Assembly (NCBI GenBank): GCA_016617855.1
Contig: JAECUM010009685.1
Coordinates: forward strand, 60,835 to 124,834
Origin: Megalonaias nervosa
Lineage: Eukaryota; Mollusca; Bivalvia; Unionida; Unionidae
Length of the DNA: 64,000 nt
Reading direction: 5' to 3'
In this document: positions 24,774 through 34,155 of the stretch, in pieces
How the letters are laid out: each line of letters opens with the position of its first letter
How positions within the stretch are numbered: the first letter of the stretch is position 1
The notes under the pieces: model-generated
What the model saw: the letters and a program-made list of their open reading frames with translations, nothing else
Database searches by the model: none
What the model was told of the DNA's origin: nothing
Program-made: the position numbers and the translations under genes

Positions 24774-25275
24774 AGTAGTAAGCTAAGAGGCGGATCCTAA
24801 AACAAATGCGGGTTCTAGACCAGAGACCCCACCCCCTTCAAAATAAATATATTCTGACATTTTTTCACCACCTCAGAGACCCCCTCTCCTAAATTTTTAT
24901 ATAAAAAAACCACCCTCCTCCTCCAAATTTCAGTAAGCTAAGGGGGGGGGGATCCTAAACCAAAAGCAGATTCTGGACCAGAGACCCCACCCCGAGGATT
25001 TATCGGAGAAAGAATAAACCTTTTATTGATATATAATATGGGTTATTATCCATCACCAATAAGACATGTTGGATTTGATCTAACAAACAAATTTTGTAAG
25101 AGATTTGATTCAATAAAATCAGCCTCAAGTTATAAAACCTAAAATAATAAGTAATTGTATCAAAAATGTTGGATATCATATATTACCAAAATATGGGTCA
25201 GTAACTGAAAATTTGATGACATTTATTGAGAATGTAGCTGATATTTTATTTGATAATGATATACAAAATATCAAA
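24774..25275 (+). repeat. E1 left terminal inverted repeat
   Basis: Matches 37665-38213 in reverse. The outer 55 bp theme (AGTAAGCTAAG...CCAGAGACCCCA) recurs about 155 bp further in (24932-24993). The inner part carries a gene fragment, described separately. Confidence 0.9.
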
Positions 25276-25277
25276 AA
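25037..25277 (+). pseudogene. Left-end copy of the NUMOD-like gene, broken
   Basis: Inverted duplicate of the ORF at 37654-37962, beginning MGYYPSPIRH. It loses frame after about 35 residues and lacks an internal stretch. It exists because the gene lies inside the terminal repeat. Confidence 0.75.
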
Positions 25278-25289
25278 TAATCAGTAGCA

Positions 25290-25565
25290 TCATAAGCGGT
25301 TACCATTCCATTTATTGGCCCCTTTATTGCCTGTGGTTCCTTTGAGAGGTCTTTTGCATGATGATGTCTTTCTTGTGACCGTTAGCACCCCCACAAAGTT
25401 TTCTTTTTGGCAAAATTCTTTCTGAATGTTTCTTTATGGGGTACTCTTCAATGAGGTAGAGAGCTTACACATGCTACTGATTATTTTAGAGGGCTCCTTG
25501 CATAGACACATCCCCCAGCGAATCACTAAACGAAACGAAACTTTAGAGATTCAGAGGACTGTCTA
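25290..25565 (-). other. Block conserved between E1 and E2, possibly a decayed lysine-rich ORF
   Basis: Aligns with 40968-41175 in E2 (shared TTTTCTTTTTGGCAAA and AATGAGGTAGAGA). The minus strand gives short lysine-rich readings such as KNFAKKK, but the frame is not conserved between the copies. I cannot tell whether it was a small basic protein or non-coding. Confidence 0.4.
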
Positions 25566-25573
25566 GGCATTGC

Positions 25574-25678
25574 GGTTTCATATAACCCCCACCAAATTAA
25601 ACCCCGGGGTAAGTGCAAAACGCACTCACCACGTTGTTCACGTGATGAGGATTACATGAAACCTTGGGGCGGTGCCCC
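25574..25678 (-). ncRNA. Structured RNA candidate, E1 copy
   Basis: On the minus strand a small hairpin (25666-25678, GGGGC-ACC-GCCCC) is followed by AA and a 15-bp helix between 25649-25663 and 25574-25588. The loop holds two hairpins: CATCACGT/ACGTGGTG (25628-25648) and GGTGAGTGC/GCACTTACC (25608-25630), which share GGTG and so partly exclude each other, plus the palindrome ACCCCGGGGT (25601-25610). The E2 copy keeps all helices although the arms of the 15-bp helix differ at eight or more positions. Wobbles are G-U only on the minus strand. Function unknown. Confidence 0.7.
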
Positions 25679-25689
25679 CTATCTTTGAT

Positions 25690-25810
25690 AAAAATTGGTA
25701 ATCCAGAACCATACCCACCGACATATGCTAGTGATGGGAATCGAACCACAGACCTTCAGTACGAGAATCCAATATTCCTGCACTGAGCTATGAGATTCGG
25801 TTACATGAAT
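25690..25810 (-). ncRNA. tRNA-like Pol III head, E1 copy
   Basis: On the minus strand an A-box-like TAGCTCAGTGC (25780-25790) and a perfect B box GGTTCGATTCC (25737-25747) are followed by T5 at 25690-25694, a Pol III stop. The full cloverleaf does not close (the D arm is shortened), so it is tRNA-derived, not a working tRNA. It lies just upstream of the structured RNA. Confidence 0.55.
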
Positions 25811-25864
25811 ATATTCGAGAAATTACTATATACTTACCAGTTACCTGTGTGAATGATTCTGAAA

Positions 25865-25868
<4 letters not shown>

Positions 25869-25901
<33 letters not shown>
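25869..25901. repeat. (TG)n microsatellite inside E1
   Basis: GT dinucleotides. 25811-26294 is otherwise AT-rich DNA without a supported gene. Confidence 0.95.
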
Positions 25902-25905
<4 letters not shown>

Positions 25906-26294
25906 CGCGAAATCTAAACTATATTGTACAGAAAAACGAAGCGGCTGTGTATTTATACAGAAAAAACGACAGGGCTGTTTACATTATAGGCAGAGACATT
26001 TTCATGGTCAATATCATCCTTCACGTGTAATACAGCGCTGTTTACATTATAGGCAGGTCTGACAAATCAATAGGTGGGTTTTTAGCAAGCCTGTAAAGAT
26101 TCAGGGAATTCTGTTTCAGTACGGCTTTAGAAACAGACAGACAGACTAATACACTTGGAAATCACTAATAAACCCGGAAATCACCAGCAACGCATTATTA
26201 CAGATAGTCTGAAAATTAATACAGACATAAAGTGCATTAGAACCAATCTATGTTCGACAATCCAGATACGATTTTTAAACAAGCTGGAACGGCA

Positions 26295-29200
26295 TTATCT
26301 CACTCTATAATGACCAAGTGCTAAAATATTACTTCCGTCTTTACAATATCTTTAATCATCAAAATTGCTAAGTCCACTTTTAATAATTGTATCAGTTTCA
26401 AGTTTATGAAGATTCGTTCTAATGACATTTGTCTTAATAAAACTGACATTATTATATAGTGTTGTTTTAAAATCGTTAAATTTCGTACATTTCTTTACAT
26501 AACCACGTGAAACTCCTTTCGCTTTCTTTGTCAGTTTATTATCATCGAGAATTACTGCATGTATTTTACTTCGAAGTCCAACAAACTCTTTCACAGGCAC
26601 AAACATAAATTCGTCCTTAAATTTACCGATAACTTTTTTATTCGTATTATCTTGAAATCCACTACTAGTCGGATAATCGGATAAATCAAATAAATTTTTA
26701 TTGTTATAAATATCTTCATAGACATCTTCACATTTTATATTATAAACTAGCGAGTCTGTATCAGTAAATAGCAACTCCGAATCTGGCCACTGGCATTTAG
26801 TAAAATTATAGTGAAAATCATACATTAGCCACTTTGATATATCAAGTACAGCCGCACCAACATAAATCGGTTTATTTAACTTTAAATTTGTCTTTCGTCG
26901 TTGTATTGCGACAAGATTTTCATTAAATATTTTCATGCTGACAAAACCATTATCGGTAACTAATTTACTTCTGCGATTTGTATCATTAACAATTTCTATC
27001 GGAACTCGCTTTCTAATGTTCTCCATTGTCTTTCCAAAAACTGAGTTATTCATTAGCTTAAAAAAGGTTTTCTCAAAGTCGGTCTTAGCCACAGCACGAC
27101 GTTTGGTATTTAAGTCAATATAATTTGACATCCGCCTAGACTGATTAAATTTTAGCACACGATGAACTTTTCTCAGAATTAGTCCAGCATCTACTGCTTG
27201 TTTTAAATTTTTGTAATGTATCACGTAATTTCTTTTATTTAGCAAATTTGGAACTAACTTATTAACGATCGAATTTTTTGCTGTTGTTATAGCTCGTTGT
27301 TTAGGTGATAGTAAACTGTAATCTATCATCATCGATTCTGCACAAAATGGGTAGTCGTTGTGTAGATCATGTAACGAACTAGGATAATCCAGATCAACTT
27401 CAACAAAATAACTGACATTTTCTGGTAAATCGTTTTCAGTTTCTTTAAGAAATTGATCTGGGGGTATCCAGTGAAACCCACCGCAGGGCATTGGCTCTGA
27501 CATGTCCCAACCATACAAATTCACACAATCTAGATAAATAATATGATTAGATGGGAGATTTTTATCATAATTTTTTAGATATTTATTATTAGCTACTGCA
27601 TATTTTTTTGTTATAACACTAATTCCACCTCTGATACCTTTTTCAATAAAATTAAACATATCGACATCTGTCAAGAGCTCCAATTCTATCTTACTTGTTT
27701 TTAGTAGAGCGTCCCATGACAGCCCGGGAGCAGAATAATACCAACAAGGATCTAGTCCATAATTGCTGTAGCTTACTCGACGAAAACTTTCAAAAACATC
27801 TGCTAGTAGTAATACATCTGTTTTTAAATATAAATCATGATAATCACGAAATGTTTGACAACTAAATTTATTCAAAATATCTTGTGCATATTTGTAATCG
27901 ACGTCTGTAATATCTTCATTTTTGAGCTGCGAGTAAAATTTATATTTGCCAGGCAGAGACGTTTCATCAAATCTGCTCCAGTTGTCGAGATACTCATACG
28001 GAAAGATACCTTTTCTTGTCAGTAGATTAAATTTATCTCCAAAACAACTTCGCAGATTATTAAAACTGCTACCAGATTTTACAGCATTTTCTACAAGATC
28101 TTCTAATGATACTAATGTAAATTGTAGACTGTCAATAAAACGTAATTTTCCGAGAGTAACTGACATAAATTTTTCAAAATTATTTGGTATACATTTTATC
28201 TTATTATTTAGTTTTAGTTTAGATTTAATTTCCTCGTTGCTAAAAGCTTCTACAATGATATGACTATCATAGCCGCGAAAGTTATGTAAAACGACAGGTA
28301 TAAACTTTGGTGCATGAAATTTTAAATTACAATTATTATGAGCCGCTCCACGATTCTGGCCAGTTAGATGACAGTGATCGCGCACTTTATCTTGGACTCC
28401 GTTGGGGTGTACTATAGATTTTTCGCAAATATGAGAATCAACCACTTCATCAAATTCAAGTTGTTGCTTAGATGTTATTTTCATTGGAGCTATCTTAAAT
28501 AATTTGTTAGAAATTTTATTAACATCATCTATAAGATTTTTTAGTAACCATACCGCCGGACTTTCAGATTCACTATCTTTACATCTGTATAACTTAACCG
28601 GACATGAAAACTTATCATCGACGCAACAAATTATTTTATAAGCTACTCCGCAAGGAACATGTTGCTGTATTTTTCTTGTACTTGATTTATTAGGATCATT
28701 TTCTGCACCTGCCACTGGAACGAGTAAACACTCAAAATCCGCATAAATAACGAAAGGCATATTTAGCTTATGGTCGTAATTTTTAAATTTTAAGACTTTT
28801 TCTTTTTCACTTGGCATTGTTATTCTTTGAACGTTGATACAGTAGTTAAGATGCTCCTGTAGTTTCTCATTCTTAGAAAAACCTTGCAAACATTTGTAAC
28901 ATAAATATTTCTTCTTTTTATTTTTATTATACTGTCCGCCAACTAAGCCGTTAAAGTTTTTTACCCAAACGTAATGTCCTTGATAAAATAATAAATTTAT
29001 TGTCTTTGTGTAGCAGTCTCTGAAATATACCTTGGGTAAACATTTTCTCGCTCATCTAGTCGGAAAACATTTACTGAAATATTGTTTTGTTTTTCAAACT
29101 TTGGTATCTGATTTTCTGACACTGGAAAAGTTATTCCGTTAAAATCTAGTTCGTCTTTGTATGGCAAATACTTTTCAATTCTATCATTATGGTCACTCTG

Positions 29201-29788
29201 AGGATGTTTCGCAGACAAAATTGACCAACGAAAACATGTTGTTTTTTGCATTTATACAACATTTTTTGTTTTTAATTTTTTTGTTTTGGAAGATCATCGT
29301 AAGAACTACCTCGAAGTATGTTATATTTTGCCGTGTGAATTAAAACTTCCTTTATCATTTCAAATTTCCAACCTGACCCAGATGAAGTAAATTCCTCCAA
29401 TTTTTTATTTATTTCTTGGTGTATTTCAGCGGCGACTGGCAATATTTGTTCCAGTTAATATTTTTCGTGATTTAACTGTTAGATATGGTTCTGAAATCTT
29501 GCTGTCGAAACTTGTATTTTCAAAAATTATATCAAGTATATCTTTCTCGATTGCATGTAACTTTGATAAAATCATATTATACTGTACTATTAGCTTGATA
29601 CTTTTGTGAGCTGCAAGTTCTTGAGCCATAACCGGTTGTAAAAGATGATATAAATTGGTAGAGTTAAAATTTGCTAAAACGTTTTGATTATCAAACCGAT
29701 AACTGTTGTCAAATCCTGTAAAAGCAGTCGCTATATTTTCAGGGTCCCCCATAAGGCTCTTTTTAGCTATATCACGCAATTTTAACAT
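26295..29788 (-). pseudogene. POLB: Protein-primed DNA polymerase B, E1
   Basis: About 1,150 codons. The N-terminal part (29788-29426) is followed by frame breaks near 29430 and 29250-29300, and another near 29000. The long open segment 28889-26352 holds the exonuclease motifs YADFEC, NFRGYDSH and the LKTDVLLLADV region, an inserted zinc/HNH-like segment (CHICEK...DHCHLTGQ), and polymerase motifs A (DCVNLYGWDMS), B (NSVFGKTMEN) and C (FTDTDSLVY). A premature TAA at 26352 removes the C-terminal DGxNxLxxGHY tail, visible to 26297. In Polintons it copies the linear element from a protein primer. It starts divergently from the HNH gene. Confidence 0.92.
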
Positions 29789-29867
29789 TGTATTATATGT
29801 AGCATTTTTATATTTAATTACAAATTACGTAAAAAATCAATTAGAGATATAAAATCCTTATAGTATA

Positions 29868-30680
29868 ATGACAGAAATTCTGAGATATATGAGACTGACA
29901 ACGGAAGAGCAAGAAACTTATCATGTTCATCCAAAGTACAACTTATATGCTGGAAATGCACTTGGTTCGGTTATTGACATAAAATCTAAAAAATTTATTG
30001 GTAGACCAACACCAGCTGGAATGATAATTTCCGTAAAAGGTGATGATACAGATAGAATTGAAATGTTTAGAAAAGATTTTGTTTATACTTTGTTCTGCGA
30101 TGACATTCCAGCTGGACAAAGAGTCTATAGAGTCAATAATTCGATTACTGATGACAATATTGAGAATTTAGCATTACAAAATGAGTATCAACCTCATCCT
30201 GTGTTTGATTTCTATGAGGCTAAAGATCGCGGAATTATTCGACATATAAGAACATAAAATGTTGTTGAAAATTTGAAAAATAACGGATACCTGTTTGTGA
30301 AGGTACGTGGAACTAAAACAGATTTTGTTAATTATCTATCACATAGATTTGTTTATGAAATTTTTAATAGCGCTATTTCAGGTAATCTAGTGATTGACCA
30401 TATTAACAAAATTAAAACTGATAATTGTTTAGAAAATTTAGATTTAGTAACACCAAAAGAAAACACACAACGTGGAGATACTGGTGGTGCTAGATATGCC
30501 AGACGTATAATTTCAGTAAATCTGGAGACTGAAGAAGAAATGAAATTTAAGTCAATTTATTCTGCTGCAAAATATCATAAAACTGACAACAAATCAATAA
30601 AAGATGTAGCTGATGGTAAAACTAAAACAGCAACGTCAATGTCAACTTTTGACAGATTTAGTTTCAGATATGACAATTAA
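29868..30680 (+). pseudogene. HNH endonuclease with NUMOD-type domain, E1 (one internal stop)
   Basis: A 270-codon frame with a single TAA at 30255-30257. The first half has a degenerate HNH-like repeat (FVYTLFCDDIPAGQRV ... DDNIENLALQNE). The second half has the full HNH_3 signature (HRFVYEIF ... VIDHINKIKTDNCLENLDLV), followed by a NUMOD1-like DNA-binding segment (FKSIYSAAKYH). Such proteins are homing-type nucleases of phages, organelles and large DNA viruses. It lies between polymerase B and the structural block on the opposite strand, in both elements, and overlaps the next gene tail-to-tail by 17 bp. Confidence 0.78.
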
Positions 30681-30960
30681 TGATATTTCTTAGCTCGGTT
30701 TTAGTTAAGCAATTATGTGCAAACATTAAAATATCATCTTTATCAAATGTTAATGTTATAAACGAACTTTCATTAAGTTTATTTTTTTCTGCCGTTGTTA
30801 GAAGTATTCTGTCATTTTCGCCAGGTATTATATTCACATTAACAGAATAAGCACTATAACCCGACAGACATTTTCGAACTGCTTCGGCTAGTTCCTTGTA
30901 ATTTAATATATTAACTTTTTGATGATATTTTACATCTGGAGATTTTGTTTCGCTGGCCAT
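30664..30960 (-). CDS. Conserved small Maverick protein, 98 aa, unknown
   Basis: Matches the 93-residue ORF at 47167-47448 over its whole length (shared KYHQ.VNILNY.ELAEA core, and a hydrophobic FITLTFDKDDI-type strand). No known domain recognised and no membrane segment. The tail-to-tail overlap with the HNH gene is conserved in E2. It remains open in both elements although neighbours are broken. Confidence 0.7.
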   Translation of the reverse strand: MASETKSPDVKYHQKVNILNYKELAEAVRKCLSGYSAYSVNVNIIPGENDRILLTTAEKNKLNESSFITLTFDKDDILMFAHNCLTKTELRNIINCHI

Positions 30961-30994
30961 TATTATTATAAATTAGATAAAAGTATATTATAAT

Positions 30995-31453
30995 ATGGAT
31001 TTAATGAAACGACTTGCTGATATATACGCGGAAGATTATATCTCTAACGATAAAGTCGCCAACAACACAATCACTAACGACAATTTTATCTCTGGAGATA
31101 TAGACAAATTTTCTAGCTATAGCGAAGATGATATTTTGTACAATAACGAATCTGACGATGCAGTAGTTACTGTCGCTGACAGAAAAAATTACAGCAGGCC
31201 GACAACTGGACGATATAATGCTAAGTATCACATTGCTAAAAAAATAATAAAGATTAATTTTACTGTTGCCGAACAACAAATATTTTGGCAGCTTTACAAA
31301 CCGTTTTTAAATCTGAAAATAACTGGCCATCAAAGGAGCATAAAATGCGATTTTATTTTTGCTAAAATATTCAATTTAATGCCAGTTGATGATGCAAGAA
31401 AATTACATTTAATTTCGTTATGTAAACTATCAAATGTAAATCTGTACTTGTAA
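30995..31453 (+). CDS. Maverick protein, 152 aa, unknown
   Basis: The N-terminal half is acidic and asparagine-rich. The C-terminal half begins RPTTGRYNAKYHIAKK and ends with a helical, leucine-rich segment. E2 has the same gene in pieces (47488-47960). The end differs between the copies, and the E1 stop may follow a small deletion. It sits where other viruses of this kind sometimes carry a late transcription factor, but I could not recognise one. Confidence 0.6.
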   Translation: MDLMKRLADIYAEDYISNDKVANNTITNDNFISGDIDKFSSYSEDDILYNNESDDAVVTVADRKNYSRPTTGRYNAKYHIAKKIIKINFTVAEQQIFWQLYKPFLNLKITGHQRSIKCDFIFAKIFNLMPVDDARKLHLISLCKLSNVNLYL

Positions 31454-31477
31454 GATACGAACAAATTTATAATAATA

Positions 31478-32850
31478 TTATTGCATCACAGTCGATGAAA
31501 TCGACCTAGTTGGTACCCAGCTATTAAATTTATCGCTATATCCTCTCCATTTAACTAAGCTTTTGTTGCCGCGTTTTTTGATTACTTTTTCAATGACATA
31601 TACGTCTTGGGAAGTTTTCTGGAGTTCCTGCTCGTAAAAACTACCAGTTATTGGCTTACCCAATAAATCCGTCAGCGCGTATGTTACAGGTATTGTTAAA
31701 AGTACTTTATCAACAACAAAAACTTCTTCGTTCCAGTTTGGAATAAATCCTTTTTCAAATGTTTTTTTTTTTTTCGTCAGAAAAGTTCTAACTTTATCAC
31801 CAACTTTAAATTTATGTCTGCGGTACATGTTTTCGTTCGCTAATATCGGATTTTTAATTGCGTCGTTTGGCGACATTTTAGTGGTTCGGTGTTTCGTGTT
31901 ATCATATTCATCAACAATGTTCTGTAAATTGTTAATATATTTATTTGTATTTTTAGCTGTCAAATATTTGTGTATTTTTTGTTTAGCGTGCGATTAAATC
32001 GCTAAACGACAACGCTTTTACCTTCATTTCCAGTAACATATTTTTTGATATTATTTTGGAGCAAAAACCGCTCAAATATTTTATTAAAAAATTCTGCTCC
32101 GTGATCGGTCCAGATTCTATTTGGTTTTCTTTCTGTAGTTGTTATTATTTGTTTCAGCGAATCTGTTATTGACGTTCCTGTCTTGTCTGAAACTGGAACA
32201 CTAAAAGCATATTTACTAAAAACATCTACAACGTTAAACAAGTATTTCTTATTATCGTTAAACTGAGCAAGATTTGACACATCAACTAAATCTATTGCCC
32301 AGATGTCATCAGCGGCATTTGCGAAAACTTTACGTCGAGTAAACTTTTTTTTAGGTTTATGTAATTCAGTTGCAAGATCATCATACAATTCCTTTCCGAG
32401 TCCAAATTTATATTTTGCTCCAATAAAACCCTGCACCAACTTTCTATGAATACGTTCTCGCATATTTATAGGCTCCATATCACGAAGTTCGTCTAACATT
32501 ATTTTATCGCAGTCTGATTTTGAGTTCTCTACACGAACATTATCAGGATGTTCTATATCACGGTAGCAGATATCATGGCGCATTGCTATCTCATCAACTT
32601 GATTGTAAGGTTCTTGTCCTGGCAGTGGATTATCGTTCTCGTCAAGTTGTTTATCTAACGGATTATAAGGTCCAGTATATTTATGGTCTGGCAAGGTCCA
32701 ACCGCCTTTTGGTTTCGGTAATTTGCCAATTACTTTATGTATATCTATACCTGTTCCTATTATTTCCCGGCGATTACAACGTTGACAGTATGTGACAATT
32801 TTATTTTGCTCAAGACAGAGATCTCTATCACAATCACACTTACATATCAT
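31478..32850 (-). pseudogene. INT: PLA2-like domain fused to chromodomain integrase, E1
   Basis: One open frame (32850-32002) runs from a cysteine-rich start (CKCDCDRDLC, CQRC) through a PLA2-like motif (YTGPYNPLD, then HDICYRD) into the integrase core, with the first aspartate in WAIDLVDV and the second in WTDHGAEF. The codon for the catalytic glutamate is TAG at 32002-32004, and a base is missing just after it. The C-terminal part (31963-31478) holds the FKVGDKVR SH3-like segment and a chromodomain (VIEKVIKK ... KWRGYSDKFNSWVP). The integrase would insert the element; the role of the PLA2 domain here is unknown. Confidence 0.87.
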
Positions 32851-32881
32851 TCTATTAAAATAACTTTTACAATAATTGTTT

Positions 32882-33046
32882 TCATTCTTCCACTAAAATA
32901 ACGTCCCTGACATTGTCAGGGCGACCAGTTCCCAACGATTTCTTTAAAAACATACTTTTTCTTTTTCCGCAGACTGCGTAAATACTTTTTAGCATCTCAT
33001 TGATATTTTCTGTTTTAGTTTTACATTTAAGACAATATGTTGACAT
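32882..33046 (-). CDS. Small zinc-ribbon protein, 54 aa, E1
   Basis: Begins MSTYCLKCKTKTEN and has a second half-site reading YAVCG, where E2 has CAICG, so one metal ligand is lost in E1. The length and two CxxC knuckles resemble the DUF5679-like ribbon proteins of large DNA viruses. It starts with the sequence TATAATG, shared with several genes of both elements. It lies between the integrase and the protease. Confidence 0.6.
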   Translation of the reverse strand: MSTYCLKCKTKTENINEMLKSIYAVCGKRKSMFLKKSLGTGRPDNVRDVILVEE

Positions 33047-33095
33047 TATACACAAGTTTAGATAAAATTAGCAAAATTATAATTTTGTGCAAGCT

Positions 33096-33540
33096 TTAGA
33101 TAGCTTTACAAAAATTTATTGCAATCTCATCATTAGCTTGAGAAGGGTATTTGTCAAACTGTAAAATAAATTTAAAAAAATTAAATTTAGGCTCTAATCC
33201 AAAGGATTGAGACATTTGTTTAATGAACATTATGCAATAATATCCACAAGCAGAAGTTCCAACAGGCTGAATTTGATTAGACGAATAATTTATTACTTTA
33301 TATTTTCGAGACATATATTTTTTTATTGCGTCGCTCGGAGGAAGTTCAAACGAGTCAAAATAATTGTCATTATAAACTGCTACCCAATGTGTACCAGATC
33401 CGTCATTGAAATCTTGTATATTTATCACGCAGGAACCACCTGAGATGTTAGCAAGTTCATCTTTGGAATAAACTCCGTGAAATCCGGGAACCGATCCTAA
33501 CTTATCAAGTATATCAAAGTTACTTAGCGGGGGGGGGGGC
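33096..33540 (-). CDS. PRO: Adenain-like cysteine protease, E1
   Basis: Ulp1/adenain fold residues appear in order: GTHWVAV (His), YFDSFE (Asp), QIQPVGTSACGYYC (Gln and Cys). In Polintons it is inferred to mature capsid proteins. The reading frame is open up to 33713, but that upstream part belongs to the overlapping pX-like gene. The natural start seems lost in or near the G run at 33529-33539, so the start is uncertain. E2 has a clear start at the equivalent place. Confidence 0.85.
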
Positions 33541-33697
33541 GTGTTCCAGGCAATGTTAGTCCACATCCGATTCCTAGTAGGTCTGGAAGAATACTTCCCG
33601 CTAATCCCACCATAAGTAAAGGAAGAAATCCTCCTTGTTTTGTTCGAGGACGCTTTGTTTTCCTTTTCTTCGACGATTTTGTTTTTCGTTGTGGCAT
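33524..33697 (-). CDS. Small basic adenovirus pX-like protein, 57 aa, E1
   Basis: Starts ATATAATG with a lysine/arginine-rich head (MPQRKTKSSKKRK), then GGFLPLLMVGLAGSILP, the basic-plus-GGFLP pattern of adenovirus core protein pX. It is in a different frame from the protease ORF that overlaps it. E2 has the same protein with a frame break. A DNA-condensing or membrane-active virion role is inferred. Confidence 0.6.
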   Translation of the reverse strand: MPQRKTKSSKKRKTKRPRTKQGGFLPLLMVGLAGSILPDLLGIGCGLTLPGTRPPPR

Positions 33698-33719
33698 TAT
33701 ATTTATCAGTCACATAAAA

Positions 33720-34109
33720 TTAAACTAAAGGTTTCTTTATACCATGTCCTTCAACTACTTTTTTCGTTGTGCCAGATATTGCTCCAGACGCTGCTGCTAG
33801 TCCTAATGTACCTAACACCGGCAAAATGTTTGGTAAAAACGTTCTGGCTATTACTGCAAATGCCGGACCGAAGAAACCACCTTGTTTTGCCATCGCTGTT
33901 ATTTGTGCGGCACTTAAATTTAAAACAAAAGGTTTTTTGCGATCGTATTTATTTGCTTGATTTTTGGTTAACATTAATTTTGTTAAAATACCCGTTTGAG
34001 AGCCAGGATTAACCTTTAATGATACCTGTCTCTGCTTTGCAACAGCAGCTGCTAATTTTTTAACTTGGCCATCAGTCAAATATATTTCTTTTACAATATA
34101 TTTTGTCAT
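33720..34109 (-). CDS. Conserved virion-type protein with GGFF hydrophobic tail, 129 aa, E1
   Basis: The N-terminus (MTKYIVKEIYLTDGQ) leads to a lysine-rich middle, then KQGGFFGP and a glycine/alanine/leucine-rich amphipathic tail ending HGIKK. Mavericks of many animals carry a protein of this plan next to the capsid gene, compared in the literature with adenovirus pX/pVI. It is open and complete here, but its N-terminal half is deleted in E2. Confidence 0.7.
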   Translation of the reverse strand: MTKYIVKEIYLTDGQVKKLAAAVAKQRQVSLKVNPGSQTGILTKLMLTKNQANKYDRKKPFVLNLSAAQITAMAKQGGFFGPAFAVIARTFLPNILPVLGTLGLAAASGAISGTTKKVVEGHGIKKPLV

Positions 34110-34155
34110 CTTATATTAAACTTACAGATTAAACTTGCAAAATTACTAGTAATGT

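Noticed and set aside
25633..25663. Hammerhead-like phrases (GTGATGAG ... GAAAC) on the plus strand of the E1 RNA element
   Set aside because: The first conserved C is absent, no stem II fits between the motifs, and E2 lacks GAAA. The wobble pattern also points to the minus strand.
25690..25810. A functional tRNA gene
   Set aside because: A and B boxes are present, but the D and anticodon arms do not close and E2 diverges in them, so it is at best tRNA-derived.
30995..31453. A VLTF3-like late transcription factor
   Set aside because: Position is suggestive, but I could not find the conserved motifs of that family.
33540..33713. An N-terminal extension of the E1 protease
   Set aside because: This stretch is the pX-like gene read in another frame. 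E2 shows the protease starting later, at an ATGA junction.
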